A stretch of DNA of 64,000 bases. It comes from JANNPJ01 sp035474375 (GTDB lineage: Bacteria; Actinomycetota; Actinomycetes; Actinomycetales; Kineosporiaceae). Made by a program: the position numbers and the translations under genes. The stretch is from the NCBI GenBank assembly GCA_035474375.1, contig DATINJ010000329.1, positions 1-64,000 of the forward strand, in the 5' to 3' direction. This document shows, one piece after another, positions 16,776 through 26,014 of the stretch. The number at the start of each line of letters is the position of its first letter. Positions within the stretch are counted from its first letter, which is position 1. The notes under the pieces were generated by a model. The model was not told where the DNA came from. It did not search any database and saw only the letters and a program-made list of their open reading frames with translations.

Positions 16776-17390
16776 ATGGCGACGATGCTCTACCTGGCCA
16801 GGCACGCCGAGCAGGAACTGACGGCGAACGAGGACCCGGCCGTCGGGATCAGCAAGCTCGGGCAGGACCAGGCCCGGTTGCTCGGCAAGCGGCTGAGCGG
16901 GGTGAAGCTCGACGGCATCCATCACAGCCCGTTGGCCCGCGCTCGGGAGACTGCCTACGTGGTCGCCCAGACCATGCCCGGTGTTCCGGTGCGCTCCAGC
17001 GAGATGCTGCGGGACCGGACGCCGGTGCCTCGGCCGGCCGAGATGGGCGACTACTCGGAGGCCGACCTGACCTGGTTGGCGCACGTCCCGGCCGAGGAGT
17101 GCGACCCGGGCGGAGCGGAAATCTCCTCTGCGATAAAGCATTTCTCCTCCCTGGGCGATGGCCAACACCTACTGATCACGCATGCCTTCGTGATCAGCTG
17201 GTTCGTCCGGGACGCACTGGGCGCCCCGCCTCGGCGCTGGATGGGGCTGAACGCGTTCAACACCGGGCTGACCGTGATCCGGTACCGCCCCGATCACCCG
17301 GATCAGCCGGTCACCCTGATCGGTTACAACGACGTCGGCCATCTGCCCCTCGAGCTGCGCGGCCGAACCCCCGTAGACCTTCCTGTCTAA
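16776..17390 (+). CDS. Histidine phosphatase family protein
   Basis: A 204-residue phosphoglycerate-mutase-like phosphatase. The phospho-acceptor His lies in LARHAEQ near the N-terminus (RHA in place of the usual RHG), the second Arg in SPLARARETA, and the second catalytic His in LLITHAFV. Such enzymes hydrolyse diverse phosphomonoesters; the substrate cannot be read here. AGAGGG precedes the ATG. It is convergent with a GGDEF-EAL gene, 21 bases away. Confidence 0.9.
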   Translation: MATMLYLARHAEQELTANEDPAVGISKLGQDQARLLGKRLSGVKLDGIHHSPLARARETAYVVAQTMPGVPVRSSEMLRDRTPVPRPAEMGDYSEADLTWLAHVPAEECDPGGAEISSAIKHFSSLGDGQHLLITHAFVISWFVRDALGAPPRRWMGLNAFNTGLTVIRYRPDHPDQPVTLIGYNDVGHLPLELRGRTPVDLPV

Positions 17391-17411
17391 TCCTCAGCTG
17401 ATCGCGGCGGG

Positions 17412-19673
17412 TCAGCTCACCCGTTGCGCTGAGGGGGCCAGCAGGTACTCGGCGGCGACCGGGCGGCCGAGCAGGTAACCCTGGCCGATGTCGCACCCGA
17501 GGTCGGTGAGGAAGCGCAGGACCTCCGGATTCTCCACCCCTTCGGCGACCGTTCGCAGCCCGAGCGTCCGGGCCAGCTGGACCGTGGAGGCAACGATCGC
17601 GGCGTCGGTCGAACCTGGTACCAGGTTCATCACGAAAGACCGGTCGATCTTCACCTCGTTCAGCGGCAGATCGCGCAGGTAGGTCAGCGAGCAGTAGCCG
17701 GTGCCGTAATCGTCCAGGGACAGCTGGACGCCAAGGCTGCGCAGTTCGGTGAGGGCTCGCCGGGAGCGGTCGAGGTCCAGCATCATGGCGTTCTCGGTGA
17801 TCTCCACGGTCAGCCCGGCGGGCCTCAGGTCGTACCCGATCAGGGTGTCCCGGATCGAGTCGATCAGTTCCGGGCGCAGCAGGGCGGACGGCGCGAGGTT
17901 GATCGACAATCGCAGGTCGGTTCCGGTGCCCCGCCACTGCCTGACCTGTGCGGCTCCCAACTCCAGCACCCGGAGGGTGAGTTCGGCCATCAGCCCGGCC
18001 TGTTCGAAGAACGGCAGAAAGGCGTCCGGCAGGAGCAGCCCTCGGGTCGGATGCTGCCACCGGACCAGCGCTTCAACACCGCTCATCCGGCTGTCCTGCA
18101 GATCGAATTGCGGTTGGTAGACGAGGACGAGTTCATGCCGGGCCAGCGCCTCGCGAGCGTTCAGCCGGTGCTGCGCGGCGCCGTGCCGTGCCGGATCGTA
18201 CGTCAGGATGCCGTGCCGGCCGGTCTTCGCATCTCGCCTGGCCACGTCGGCGCGCTGGGCCAGCACGGCAAGGTCCAGGCTGTCTTCGGGGTACAACGCG
18301 ATGCCGATACTGGCTGCCGCAGTCTGCAACTCACCGTCGATCAGGAACGGCTTCGCGATCATCGTCAGCAGCCGATCGGCGACGGCGAGCGCGACCGCCC
18401 GGTCGCTGTCCAGCAGCAGCAGCCCGAAATGATCACCGTCCAGCCGCGCCAGCAGGTCGTCTTCGTGCAGCTCACGTCGCAGTCGTGGCCCGATCTGACG
18501 CAACAGTTCGTCGCCGGCGTGGTGGCCGAACGTGTCGTTCACCGCTTTGAAGTCGTCCAGGTCCAGCATCAGCACGGCCAGCCGCTGGCCGTCTGTCTGC
18601 TCGGCGAGGATCCGCTGCCCGGCTTCGTCGAAATCCCGGCGGTTCGGTAGCTGGGTCAGCTCATCGGTCCGGGCTTGGCGGCGGCTGATCGCGAGCTGGC
18701 GCAACGCGGCGAAACACATCGCGGTCCGGCGCACCGCAGTGAGGAGCGTCGCGACGATCAGGATGACGGCGTAGAACGGCAGGTTCCGGTCGGACACGCT
18801 GCCGTAGATCAGGATGGTCACCCCGATCAGGCTGAAGATGTTGGGCAGCAGCAGCGCCTGAGACAGCTGCACCGGGCGATTGCTTCCCGGTCGGTACGGC
18901 AGGATCGCCGCGACGGCCATCAAGGTGAGGCCGACCGCCCACAACCCGTCCAGCGGCGTGCCGACCCGGTAGGAGTCGGTGGCCACCCGATACAGGTAGA
19001 TACTGTCGGCGACCGCGAACGTGACCATGCCGGAGCCGAGCCAGAGCCAGGTCGCTCCCGGCCGCCCACCTCGGAACGTCATGATCCCGACGATCAGTGC
19101 GGTCAGCGTCAGGTCGGCCACCGGGTAGGCCGCCCCGACCACGAGTTCCATGGTCGAACCCCGGAGGCTGTTCAGAACCGGTTGCAGGGTGAGAACCGAG
19201 CCGGTCGCCGCGCATCCAAGGGCCCCGAGCAGGCCGTCCAAGATGGTTCCTCGAGCCAGCGTCCGTAACTGCGGGTAGGCCAGCACGGCGACGGCGGCCA
19301 GCAGGAGCGGATAGGGCAGCAGATACCCGATATCGGCCAGGCTCGGGTACGGCACCGGGGAGATGAACTGCACGTCGAAGATGTAGATCAGGTTGCCGAC
19401 CGTGAATGCCGCCGCAGCCAGACCGATCAGGGTGAAGGCGAGCCGTTGGGGCGCCGCTACGGCCGCTCGCACCAGGCAGGCGAGCGCGGGTAGGGCCAGC
19501 ACGGCGTTGCCGAGGATGCCGTCGATGAGCAACGAGTAGCCAGCCGAGCGAAATCCGAACGAGGCCAGGTAGACCAGCAGCACGGACACCAGAACCAGCA
19601 GAGCGACAGTCCGCGGCACACCGGTTCGCCGGGCCAGGACGTAGTCGGGGGCGCTGGTGGCGCTGGTCTGCAC
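17412..19673 (-). CDS. Membrane-anchored GGDEF-EAL protein, probable c-di-GMP phosphodiesterase
   Basis: A 753-residue protein. Residues 25-310 hold about eight or nine hydrophobic segments forming an integral sensor region. The GGDEF domain (335-495) has DGDHF at 412-416 where GGDEF is expected, so cyclase activity is doubtful, though the DLDDFKAVND metal-binding region is intact. The EAL domain (505-745) keeps EAL (534-536), EITE, LDDYGTG and AEGVE, fitting active c-di-GMP hydrolysis at the membrane. It follows the sigma/CHAT unit on the same strand, with a 72-base gap after the small partner gene. Confidence 0.92.
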   Translation of the reverse strand: MQTSATSAPDYVLARRTGVPRTVALLVLVSVLLVYLASFGFRSAGYSLLIDGILGNAVLALPALACLVRAAVAAPQRLAFTLIGLAAAAFTVGNLIYIFDVQFISPVPYPSLADIGYLLPYPLLLAAVAVLAYPQLRTLARGTILDGLLGALGCAATGSVLTLQPVLNSLRGSTMELVVGAAYPVADLTLTALIVGIMTFRGGRPGATWLWLGSGMVTFAVADSIYLYRVATDSYRVGTPLDGLWAVGLTLMAVAAILPYRPGSNRPVQLSQALLLPNIFSLIGVTILIYGSVSDRNLPFYAVILIVATLLTAVRRTAMCFAALRQLAISRRQARTDELTQLPNRRDFDEAGQRILAEQTDGQRLAVLMLDLDDFKAVNDTFGHHAGDELLRQIGPRLRRELHEDDLLARLDGDHFGLLLLDSDRAVALAVADRLLTMIAKPFLIDGELQTAAASIGIALYPEDSLDLAVLAQRADVARRDAKTGRHGILTYDPARHGAAQHRLNAREALARHELVLVYQPQFDLQDSRMSGVEALVRWQHPTRGLLLPDAFLPFFEQAGLMAELTLRVLELGAAQVRQWRGTGTDLRLSINLAPSALLRPELIDSIRDTLIGYDLRPAGLTVEITENAMMLDLDRSRRALTELRSLGVQLSLDDYGTGYCSLTYLRDLPLNEVKIDRSFVMNLVPGSTDAAIVASTVQLARTLGLRTVAEGVENPEVLRFLTDLGCDIGQGYLLGRPVAAEYLLAPSAQRVS

Positions 19674-19745
19674 TGTCCTTGATCGACAGGATCGATCCTC
19701 GGCTTGAACCTCAGACCTGACCAGCCTGGCAGCCAGGCTGGAGGG

Positions 19746-20210
19746 TCAGTCCAGACTGGTCCACTCGGTGACGACCGCGGCCCGGCCGGGGCGGCGGCAG
19801 GTCAAACTGAACGGTCCGGAGCCGGAGACCTCGATCACGAAGCGGCCGTCGTCGGCGTTGATCGGGCCGGAGTCCGAGACGCCCGGCTGACGCAATTCGA
19901 TCGACGCTGGTCCGGTCGGCACCAGCTCGCCGAGGATCCGACGTCGCCGACCCGAGCCACCGACCTCCAACTCGACCAACAGTCCCGGCGTTTCGAAGGT
20001 CAGCAACCGGGGAATGTCGACCTGAGCACCTCGGCGGACGGCGGCCGCCGTCCCTTCGATGTACGAGTCGGCGGTCAGTTCTGCCAATTCCGCATCGATC
20101 GTCCGCAGCGCGAAACACTGCTTCGCGAGTTCCGTCACCATGACTGGCGGTTCATGCTGCGGTGAGAGCATCTCCGTCAGCCGCTGGAAGAGCTCGTCGT
20201 CGTCGCGCAT
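19746..20210 (-). CDS. Uncharacterised partner of the sigma/CHAT module
   Basis: A 154-residue protein with no enzymatic motif. The N-terminal half is helical (ELFQRLTEML ... ALRTIDAELAELTADS) and loosely resembles short anti-sigma helices. The C-terminal half is predicted beta-rich (LLVELEVGG ... RFVIEVSGSGPFSLTCRR) and looks like a small beta-sandwich. The ATG at 20210 is preceded by GGAGAGG. It is the last gene after CHAT and the sigma factor on the minus strand. An adaptor or anti-sigma role is an inference from position. Confidence 0.7.
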   Translation of the reverse strand: MRDDDELFQRLTEMLSPQHEPPVMVTELAKQCFALRTIDAELAELTADSYIEGTAAAVRRGAQVDIPRLLTFETPGLLVELEVGGSGRRRRILGELVPTGPASIELRQPGVSDSGPINADDGRFVIEVSGSGPFSLTCRRPGRAAVVTEWTSLD

Positions 20211-20307
20211 CGCGCCTCTCCCTGGCATCCAGTGGTCTATGAAGCAATCCGATAGTTGCCGTGCTGCCCACCATGCACGCCTCGGTGTTGCTGTTTCGTT
20301 GCTCTTA

Positions 20308-20982
20308 TCACGAGTCGCTCAGCGAGCTACTGATACCTTCAGCGTCCAGCAGATCACGCAATTGCGCCAGACAGCGGCCCCGAGTGGGCCCCAGGCTGCC
20401 GGTCGGTAGGCCGAGCGCCTGGGCCGCCAGCTGGTACGACGGCGGGCCGCTCTCCGGAATCACCACCAGCAAGTGCAAGATCTGCTGACAGCGCTCGCTG
20501 AGCCGGGTGAACGCCTGCCAGAGGCCGGCGTCCCGGTCCGCGATCAGCAGCGGGACGTCCGCAGCCGCCTGGTCGGCGCCTGGCTGATCGGAGCCCAGCA
20601 GATGCAGGAGCCGGTCGTCGTCCACTGGTTGCTGTCGTCGATTGCGCCGTAGCAGGACCAGACACTCCCGGCGGCAGGTCGTCACCAGCCAGCCCGGCAG
20701 CCTGGCCGGGTCCCGGATCGAGTCCAAATGCTCCAGCAGGCGTAACCAGGTCAACTGGCAGACATCACCGGCGTCCGACGGGCTCAGCCGGAAGGCCCGG
20801 CAGGTGGCCCACAACAGGCCGCTGAATCGGTCGACAATGTCATTCCAGGCCGATTGATCGCCGTTCTGGGCAGCCTGGAGGAGCCGGGGAAGATCATCTA
20901 TCGGTGCGTCGCCGGGCGCGGTGGACTTTTCGATAGCGGGCAGATTAGCACCGGAATTTCGGACCTGGGCCACTTTGATCAC
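20308..20982 (-). CDS. ECF-like sigma-70 family RNA polymerase sigma factor
   Basis: A 224-residue sigma factor with regions 2 and 4 only. Region 2 includes DIVDRFSGLLWATCRAF, the -10 recognition stretch DVCQLTWLRLLEHLD and PGWLVTTCRREC. Region 4 (LSERCQQILHLLVV ... LAAQALGLPTGSLGPTRGRCLAQL) has a helix-turn-helix. There is no transmembrane anti-sigma gene beside it; instead its ATG overlaps the CHAT protease stop (ATGA), and a small uncharacterised gene follows. Regulation through the proteases of this module is an attractive inference, not shown. Confidence 0.92.
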   Translation of the reverse strand: MIKVAQVRNSGANLPAIEKSTAPGDAPIDDLPRLLQAAQNGDQSAWNDIVDRFSGLLWATCRAFRLSPSDAGDVCQLTWLRLLEHLDSIRDPARLPGWLVTTCRRECLVLLRRNRRQQPVDDDRLLHLLGSDQPGADQAAADVPLLIADRDAGLWQAFTRLSERCQQILHLLVVIPESGPPSYQLAAQALGLPTGSLGPTRGRCLAQLRDLLDAEGISSSLSDS

Positions 20983-23651
20983 CCCGTTCCAAGCGAGAGG
21001 AACGACAAGCTGGTCGCCGCCTCGATGGGTTCCGATTGCATTCCGATCCGGGCCTTCTGCGTCGCTTCGGACAGCGATGCCCCGGATCGCAGATGTTGAT
21101 GCAGCACGGTCATCAGATGCATCACGGCGGTGTCGTTCACCGGCACCACACTGGCCACGATGCCAGTGGTGCCGAGCGGGATCAGCGCACTGGCCAAGCC
21201 GAGCAGTTCGTCGGTTCCGGCCGCTGCCGCCACCGCCGAATCACAGCTGGACAGCACGATCTGTCGGGGAGCACGGCGCAGCCGTTCCAGGTCGTAGACC
21301 GTCAGCGGACCGTCGTCGAGTTGCAGTGCGGAGAAGAGCGGGCTGTCGGCGCGGAAGCTGCCGTGCGCCGCGATGTGAGCCAGCCGAGCACCGTCGATGG
21401 CCGCCAGCACCCGGGCGGCCGTCGCGCTCCCGCCGCCGAGTACCTCGACCCCGGGATCACCGGCGTACTGGGCGGCCAATAACGGCACTTCTCCCTCCTC
21501 GGTCGACAGGCCTGGACCATGCACCAGAACGACACCGTCGGCTTCCCTGCGGCCGGCCGGATGCTCAGTCTTTTCCGTCGCTTTGTGAATACCTGCCCGC
21601 GCCCGCAACCACAAGGTGGCGGACGGCGCCACGGTGAATACTCGGTTCCGCAGGTCGGTCAGCATCGGCCAGGGGACGGCGTGCAGCCGGCCCGGTGGGA
21701 CGACGATCACCTCACCGTCGCCGAGATGTCGACCGGCCTCGCCCAACAGTGACCGGTTCAGTGCGGCACCGAGCTGGGCCAGCCGATCCAGCGCCCGGTC
21801 CGGGGACGTCCTGGACATCCCGTACGCCAGTCGGGTCAGGGTGGCTCGGGCGAACTCGACGTCCCGGGAAACCTGCTCGGTCTGCCCGGCCGGGTACCGG
21901 CGGACCGTGCCGCCGCCGCAGACCAGGACCTGGAGCTGCCCGTCGGTGTCGACCAGTTCCACCAGCCGATCGTCGCCGAGCGCGGCCAGGAGTTCGTCGA
22001 CATCGAAATCTCCCGGCTTGGTGGCGGCCCCGGAGCCCCGGGTGCGCAGGGCCCGGGCTCGGACCGCGCGCTCCAGCCGCAGCTGCTCACGATGCAGCGC
22101 CGTGGTGGCCAACCCCTCGGCAGAAGCCTTGATCAACCGGCTGGTGACGTCGCGCAGCGCACCCAGGTCGGCCTGAGATTGCTGGTCGTCCGGCGGCAGT
22201 ACCGGTGGCACCGCGAGGGCGCTGGCCCGCCAACGCTCACTCCAGGCCAGCAACAGCCGGGACCGGCCCGCCCGCAGCGCCTGCCGCTGGCCGAGCAGGG
22301 CCAGTTCAGTGCCGTGAGCGGTGCCTTGGGCACGCAACTCGGAGGAGCCAAGGGCACCGCGGTGCTCGTCGATCAGGTCCAGCCCGCGGCGGCAGGCATG
22401 CATCAACTGCCGCGGGTTGCCGGCCGCCTCCGCGCGCAGCGCCGCAGCCAGCCAGGCAATCGCCCGGGTCAGCGCGGGCCCACCGCGGCGGCCCTGAGCG
22501 GCGGCGGCCAGATGCTGATCGGCGACCGCGGTCCGGCCCAGCGCGAGACCGATCCGGCCGGTGAGCAGTCGCGCCAGCGGTAGCTCGGGGGAGGACAGCG
22601 CGGCCAGCTCCCGGACGCAGCGCTTCGCCTCGCGCAGCATCGAGTCGGTCGGTGGGCCGGCCGCGAAACCGGCCTGAACCAGCACCAGTCGAGCATGTTC
22701 CCGCCACCAGCGACGGTCTTGCTGGTCAAACAGCTGTCCGGCCTCGGCCGCCTGGGCCAGCGCACGATCCGGCCGGCCGGCCGCGAGTGCGCAGGCCGCG
22801 CTGCTGAGCAGCAGTTCGGCACGCTTCGTCGAGGGGCCGTGAACCTCGTCCAGCTGCTTGATCGCCGCGTCCGCCTCGGCCAGCGCTTCGGCCGGTAGGC
22901 CGGCCGCCAGCAGCGCGTCACACCGGTGGATGCTCAGGTCGGTGCCGATCGTGCCCAGTTCGCTGAACCGGTCGGCGGCTTCGTCGAAGCAGGTCAGGGC
23001 GGCCGGCAGGTCACCGATTCGGAGCCCGAGGACGCCGCGATGCACCGTCGCGTCAGCGGACTCCAGATCCTGCCCGGCGGCGCTGAACAGTTCCTCAGCA
23101 CGTTTCAGGTCGGCGGTGGCCCGATGGATGGCGCCGAGGGCCAGATGGCTGAATCCACGGTAGTCGAGTCCGCGGGCCTCCCAGAGCTGATCCCCGGCGG
23201 CCCGGGACACACTGATCGCGGTGTTCAGATCGGCCAGTGCCTCGCGATGCATTCCCAGCATGAGCAGGACCGCGCCGCGGCGCAGCAGGCTGCGCCCGAG
23301 TTCGCGGCCACTCGAACGCTGCACCCCGGTATCGAGGGCGCGCCGACCAGGCGCCGTCCGTCCGGCGAAGACCAGCGCCACCCCCAGCGTTCCGAGCACA
23401 TCGGCTTCCCGCTCGCTGGAACCGGAAAGCCTTGCCAGCCGGAGGGCCGAGCGCAGTTCCTCGATCGCCGCATCGATGTCACCGAACTCGCGCAGGACGA
23501 TCCCGATGGCCTGCCTGGCCATCGACGCCTGCAGCGCGGAGGGATGCTCGGCGAGCAGGGCGCGAGCCAGATCGGCTGCTTCGTGCGGACGCGAGAGCGC
23601 CAGCGGGAGTAGCTCCTCCGCCTGCCGATCCGTCGTCCCGTTCGAATGCAT
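20979..23651 (-). CDS. TPR-CHAT protease (caspase-like)
   Basis: An 890-residue protein. Residues 1 to about 480 are helical, TPR-like repeats (ALADLNTAISVSRAAGDQLWEARGLDYRG and similar). The C-terminal CHAT domain (about 620-890) has the caspase-type dyad: His763 in HIAAHGSF and Cys803 in VLSSCDSA. CHAT proteases are clan CD peptidases, known from separase and from CRISPR-linked Craspase. Both catalytic residues are intact. It is cytoplasmic, co-translated with the sigma factor (ATGA overlap) and divergent from an S8 protease 119 bases away. The TPR region probably senses a partner or signal. Confidence 0.93.
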   Translation of the reverse strand: MHSNGTTDRQAEELLPLALSRPHEAADLARALLAEHPSALQASMARQAIGIVLREFGDIDAAIEELRSALRLARLSGSSEREADVLGTLGVALVFAGRTAPGRRALDTGVQRSSGRELGRSLLRRGAVLLMLGMHREALADLNTAISVSRAAGDQLWEARGLDYRGFSHLALGAIHRATADLKRAEELFSAAGQDLESADATVHRGVLGLRIGDLPAALTCFDEAADRFSELGTIGTDLSIHRCDALLAAGLPAEALAEADAAIKQLDEVHGPSTKRAELLLSSAACALAAGRPDRALAQAAEAGQLFDQQDRRWWREHARLVLVQAGFAAGPPTDSMLREAKRCVRELAALSSPELPLARLLTGRIGLALGRTAVADQHLAAAAQGRRGGPALTRAIAWLAAALRAEAAGNPRQLMHACRRGLDLIDEHRGALGSSELRAQGTAHGTELALLGQRQALRAGRSRLLLAWSERWRASALAVPPVLPPDDQQSQADLGALRDVTSRLIKASAEGLATTALHREQLRLERAVRARALRTRGSGAATKPGDFDVDELLAALGDDRLVELVDTDGQLQVLVCGGGTVRRYPAGQTEQVSRDVEFARATLTRLAYGMSRTSPDRALDRLAQLGAALNRSLLGEAGRHLGDGEVIVVPPGRLHAVPWPMLTDLRNRVFTVAPSATLWLRARAGIHKATEKTEHPAGRREADGVVLVHGPGLSTEEGEVPLLAAQYAGDPGVEVLGGGSATAARVLAAIDGARLAHIAAHGSFRADSPLFSALQLDDGPLTVYDLERLRRAPRQIVLSSCDSAVAAAAGTDELLGLASALIPLGTTGIVASVVPVNDTAVMHLMTVLHQHLRSGASLSEATQKARIGMQSEPIEAATSLSFLSLGTG

Positions 23652-23770
23652 CCGGTCTGAAACCCCGGTTCTACGGCCGACGGACGATGTCGAAGAGGAA
23701 GATGCTCACCGATCGAATGTATCAGGGTGCAGGAACTCTTCTCATTTTGTGACCACCACTCGAAGGGGAA

Positions 23771-25030
23771 ATGATGGACGCGGTCTTCGAAGCACAATTC
23801 CGACTCATGAAAACAGAATTCGATCGCCGGGGGGTCCAGATCGAGGTTGCCCTGCGGCCCGACGGTGAACCCGACTATCTGTATCGGCCCGGCCGCCTGC
23901 TGGCCCTCGCTACCGCCGAGAACCTGTCATTGATCGGCAATACGCTGTCCGGGCTGCGGGGCATTGATCGGGAACTGCGTCCCGACGGCGAGCTCGCGGT
24001 CTTCACCACCGATGCCTTGCGGCGCAACGAGGTCTCGGTGCCGCAGGCGCTCGAAGAGATCGATCGGCAGCTGGGCAAGCGGAACCCGGCATTCGTCACC
24101 GGTGGCCTCCCGGTGGCCTCCCCGGAGCACGTGGTGCACGTCTCGCGGATTTGCCCAGCGGTCGAGCCGGAGGTGCCCAGCGGGTCTCCGGTCACGCCGT
24201 GGCCGGCCCAGCGCCCACCGGTGAAATCGGCCCGAAAGATCGTGATCGGCGTCTCCGACACCGGGTTGCTGGAGAAGCTCGACCCCGCCCAATACCCGTG
24301 GCTGAGCGACGTCACCGGGGAACCGGACCCGCTGACCGTCCCGTCCAATGGCGGCCCGGCGCAGATTCTCGAATATGCCGGGCACGGCACTTTCGTCGCG
24401 GGCGTCGCGAAATGTGAGGCGCCGCAGGCGCAGGTGCTGGTGAACAATCATTTCTCCGCCTCCGGTGGCGAACTGGAGAGCGAGATAATCCGCAAGGTTC
24501 TCGAACTGGCTGACCGGAAGCCTGACGTGATCAACCTGTCCGCCGGCACCTACACCCGCAACGATTGGGCCTCGCTCGGCTTCAGCATCTTCAACCGCCG
24601 ACACCCGGAGATCGCCTTCGTCGCGGCCGCCGGAAACGACAACACCGACCGGCCGTTCTGGCCGGCCGCTTTCGACTGGGCGGTCTCGGTCGGTGCCTTG
24701 GCCACCGATCAGCTGCATCGCGCCTGGTTCAGCAACCACGGTCGCTGGGTGGACGTCTACGCGCTCGGTGAGGGCATGGTGAACGCCTACGCGACCGGTA
24801 GCTACACCTACAACGAGCCACCGAAGGCCCCCGCCACACAGCTTTTCGATGGGATGGCCCGGTGGGACGGGACGTCGTTCTCGGCGCCGCTGGTCGCCGG
24901 TCTGATTGCGGAGCGGATGGCCCGGACGACGGACACCGCCGCGCAGGCCACCGCCGCCGTGCTGAAGCTGGCCAGTAACCAGGTCGTGACCGGCGTCGGG
25001 CCGGCCCTCTTCCCCGGTGACGCCGCGTAG
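23771..25030 (+). CDS. Intracellular S8 (subtilisin-like) serine protease
   Basis: A 419-residue S8 peptidase without a signal peptide. The catalytic triad is visible: Asp163 (IGVSDTGLL), His205 (GHGTFVAGV) and Ser369 (GTSFSAPLVAG), with the oxyanion Asn289 in AAGNDN. About 150 residues precede the catalytic domain and look like a dedicated N-terminal or propeptide region (LYRPGRLLALATAENLSLIGNTL). It is divergent from the CHAT/sigma genes, with GAAGGGG before the ATG. A cytoplasmic subtilisin beside a CHAT protease suggests a proteolytic cascade. Targets are unknown. Confidence 0.93.
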   Translation: MMDAVFEAQFRLMKTEFDRRGVQIEVALRPDGEPDYLYRPGRLLALATAENLSLIGNTLSGLRGIDRELRPDGELAVFTTDALRRNEVSVPQALEEIDRQLGKRNPAFVTGGLPVASPEHVVHVSRICPAVEPEVPSGSPVTPWPAQRPPVKSARKIVIGVSDTGLLEKLDPAQYPWLSDVTGEPDPLTVPSNGGPAQILEYAGHGTFVAGVAKCEAPQAQVLVNNHFSASGGELESEIIRKVLELADRKPDVINLSAGTYTRNDWASLGFSIFNRRHPEIAFVAAAGNDNTDRPFWPAAFDWAVSVGALATDQLHRAWFSNHGRWVDVYALGEGMVNAYATGSYTYNEPPKAPATQLFDGMARWDGTSFSAPLVAGLIAERMARTTDTAAQATAAVLKLASNQVVTGVGPALFPGDAA

Positions 25031-25052
25031 TCAGAAGCCTGAAGCCCTGTCA

Positions 25053-25115
25053 GATCGCCAGTTACGCCCGCCTTTGAGCCGATCGTCGGCACATTACCGG
25101 GCCTGACTGGCGATC
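25053..25115. repeat. Palindromic repeat, GATCGYCAG family
   Basis: Arms 25053-25070 (GATCGCCAGTTACGCCCG) and 25098-25115 pair at 15 of 18 positions. Related to the hairpin at 10091-10153. It lies 22 bases after the S8 protease stop and may also act as its terminator. The remaining 180 bases before the PilZ gene show no coding signal. Confidence 0.7.
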
Positions 25116-25297
25116 ATGGCGTTTGCGTCACGAGCCGTTCGACAGTGCGGATCAGCGGTAGCCGCCGCGCCGTTCCCACAATGCCGGCGCTTCGATTGCG
25201 CAAGCTGAGCCCGCTGTCTGCCGATGCATTTCTTGGGCGCTGCCCGTGACCGTTGCCGCGAGCGACCGGAGCCTCCCGCCATTTTCTAGGGGCACGC

Positions 25298-25924
25298 ATG
25301 CCGTTGATCCTCCCGCCCGGTTCGTACCGCGGCGATCTGCCTACCTGGTGGACTCCGGATGCGCCGATCGGCCAGGCCGTGGAACTCGAGGTGTACGGCG
25401 ACCGGATGACCGGTCGTCTTCAGGGCGCCGAGGGTGAGGCCTTCGAGATCACGATTCCGCTGGCCGATCAGGTTGCCGCGTTGCGGTCGTCCACCACGCA
25501 CGGGACGGTCTGGATCTCGCTCGCGGCCGGCGCGGTCCGGGTCCCGGTGTCCTGCTGGGCGTCCGGGGACGTCGTCCGGCTGCAGGTGATCGGAGCGGCT
25601 CAGTTCGTGCAGCGCCGGGTGCACACCCGGTTCGCCATCCAGGTGCCGGTCCACCTGGGCTGGTTGCGGCCCGGAGACCGGGCGTGGGCGCGGGCGCATT
25701 CGCATACCGTCGACCTCTCGCTCGGTGGTCTGCAGCTGGCCCCCGCGACCACCGTTTGGCCCGGTTTCGGGATCTCCGTACAGGTTCTGCTGGAATTGCC
25801 GGACGGCCCCTGCCAACTCGTGGCCAACGTTCTGGGGACGACACCTGATTATGGCCTGCGGGTGATGTTTACCGATCTCGCTCCGGTGACGGCCGGCCGG
25901 CTGGAACAGCTGACCAAGTATTGA
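25298..25924 (+). CDS. PilZ-domain c-di-GMP-binding protein
   Basis: A 208-residue protein with a YcgR-like N-terminal beta domain and a C-terminal PilZ domain. The c-di-GMP-binding signatures are QRRVHTR (the RxxxR motif) and the downstream DLSLGGL (D/NxSxxG), with the usual spacing. It lies 90 bases upstream of the chemotaxis operon on the same strand, which suggests that c-di-GMP tunes the motility output. The start at 25298 follows TAGGGG; an ATG 15 codons earlier is less likely. Confidence 0.9.
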   Translation: MPLILPPGSYRGDLPTWWTPDAPIGQAVELEVYGDRMTGRLQGAEGEAFEITIPLADQVAALRSSTTHGTVWISLAAGAVRVPVSCWASGDVVRLQVIGAAQFVQRRVHTRFAIQVPVHLGWLRPGDRAWARAHSHTVDLSLGGLQLAPATTVWPGFGISVQVLLELPDGPCQLVANVLGTTPDYGLRVMFTDLAPVTAGRLEQLTKY

Positions 25925-26014
25925 TCCGGTGACTCGTGGGGGTTCAGCCATCGAGTCGTGGTGTCGACGATCAAGCTGATCCACGAGTCATTCAGGTCAA
26001 TGAAAGGTCGAGCC

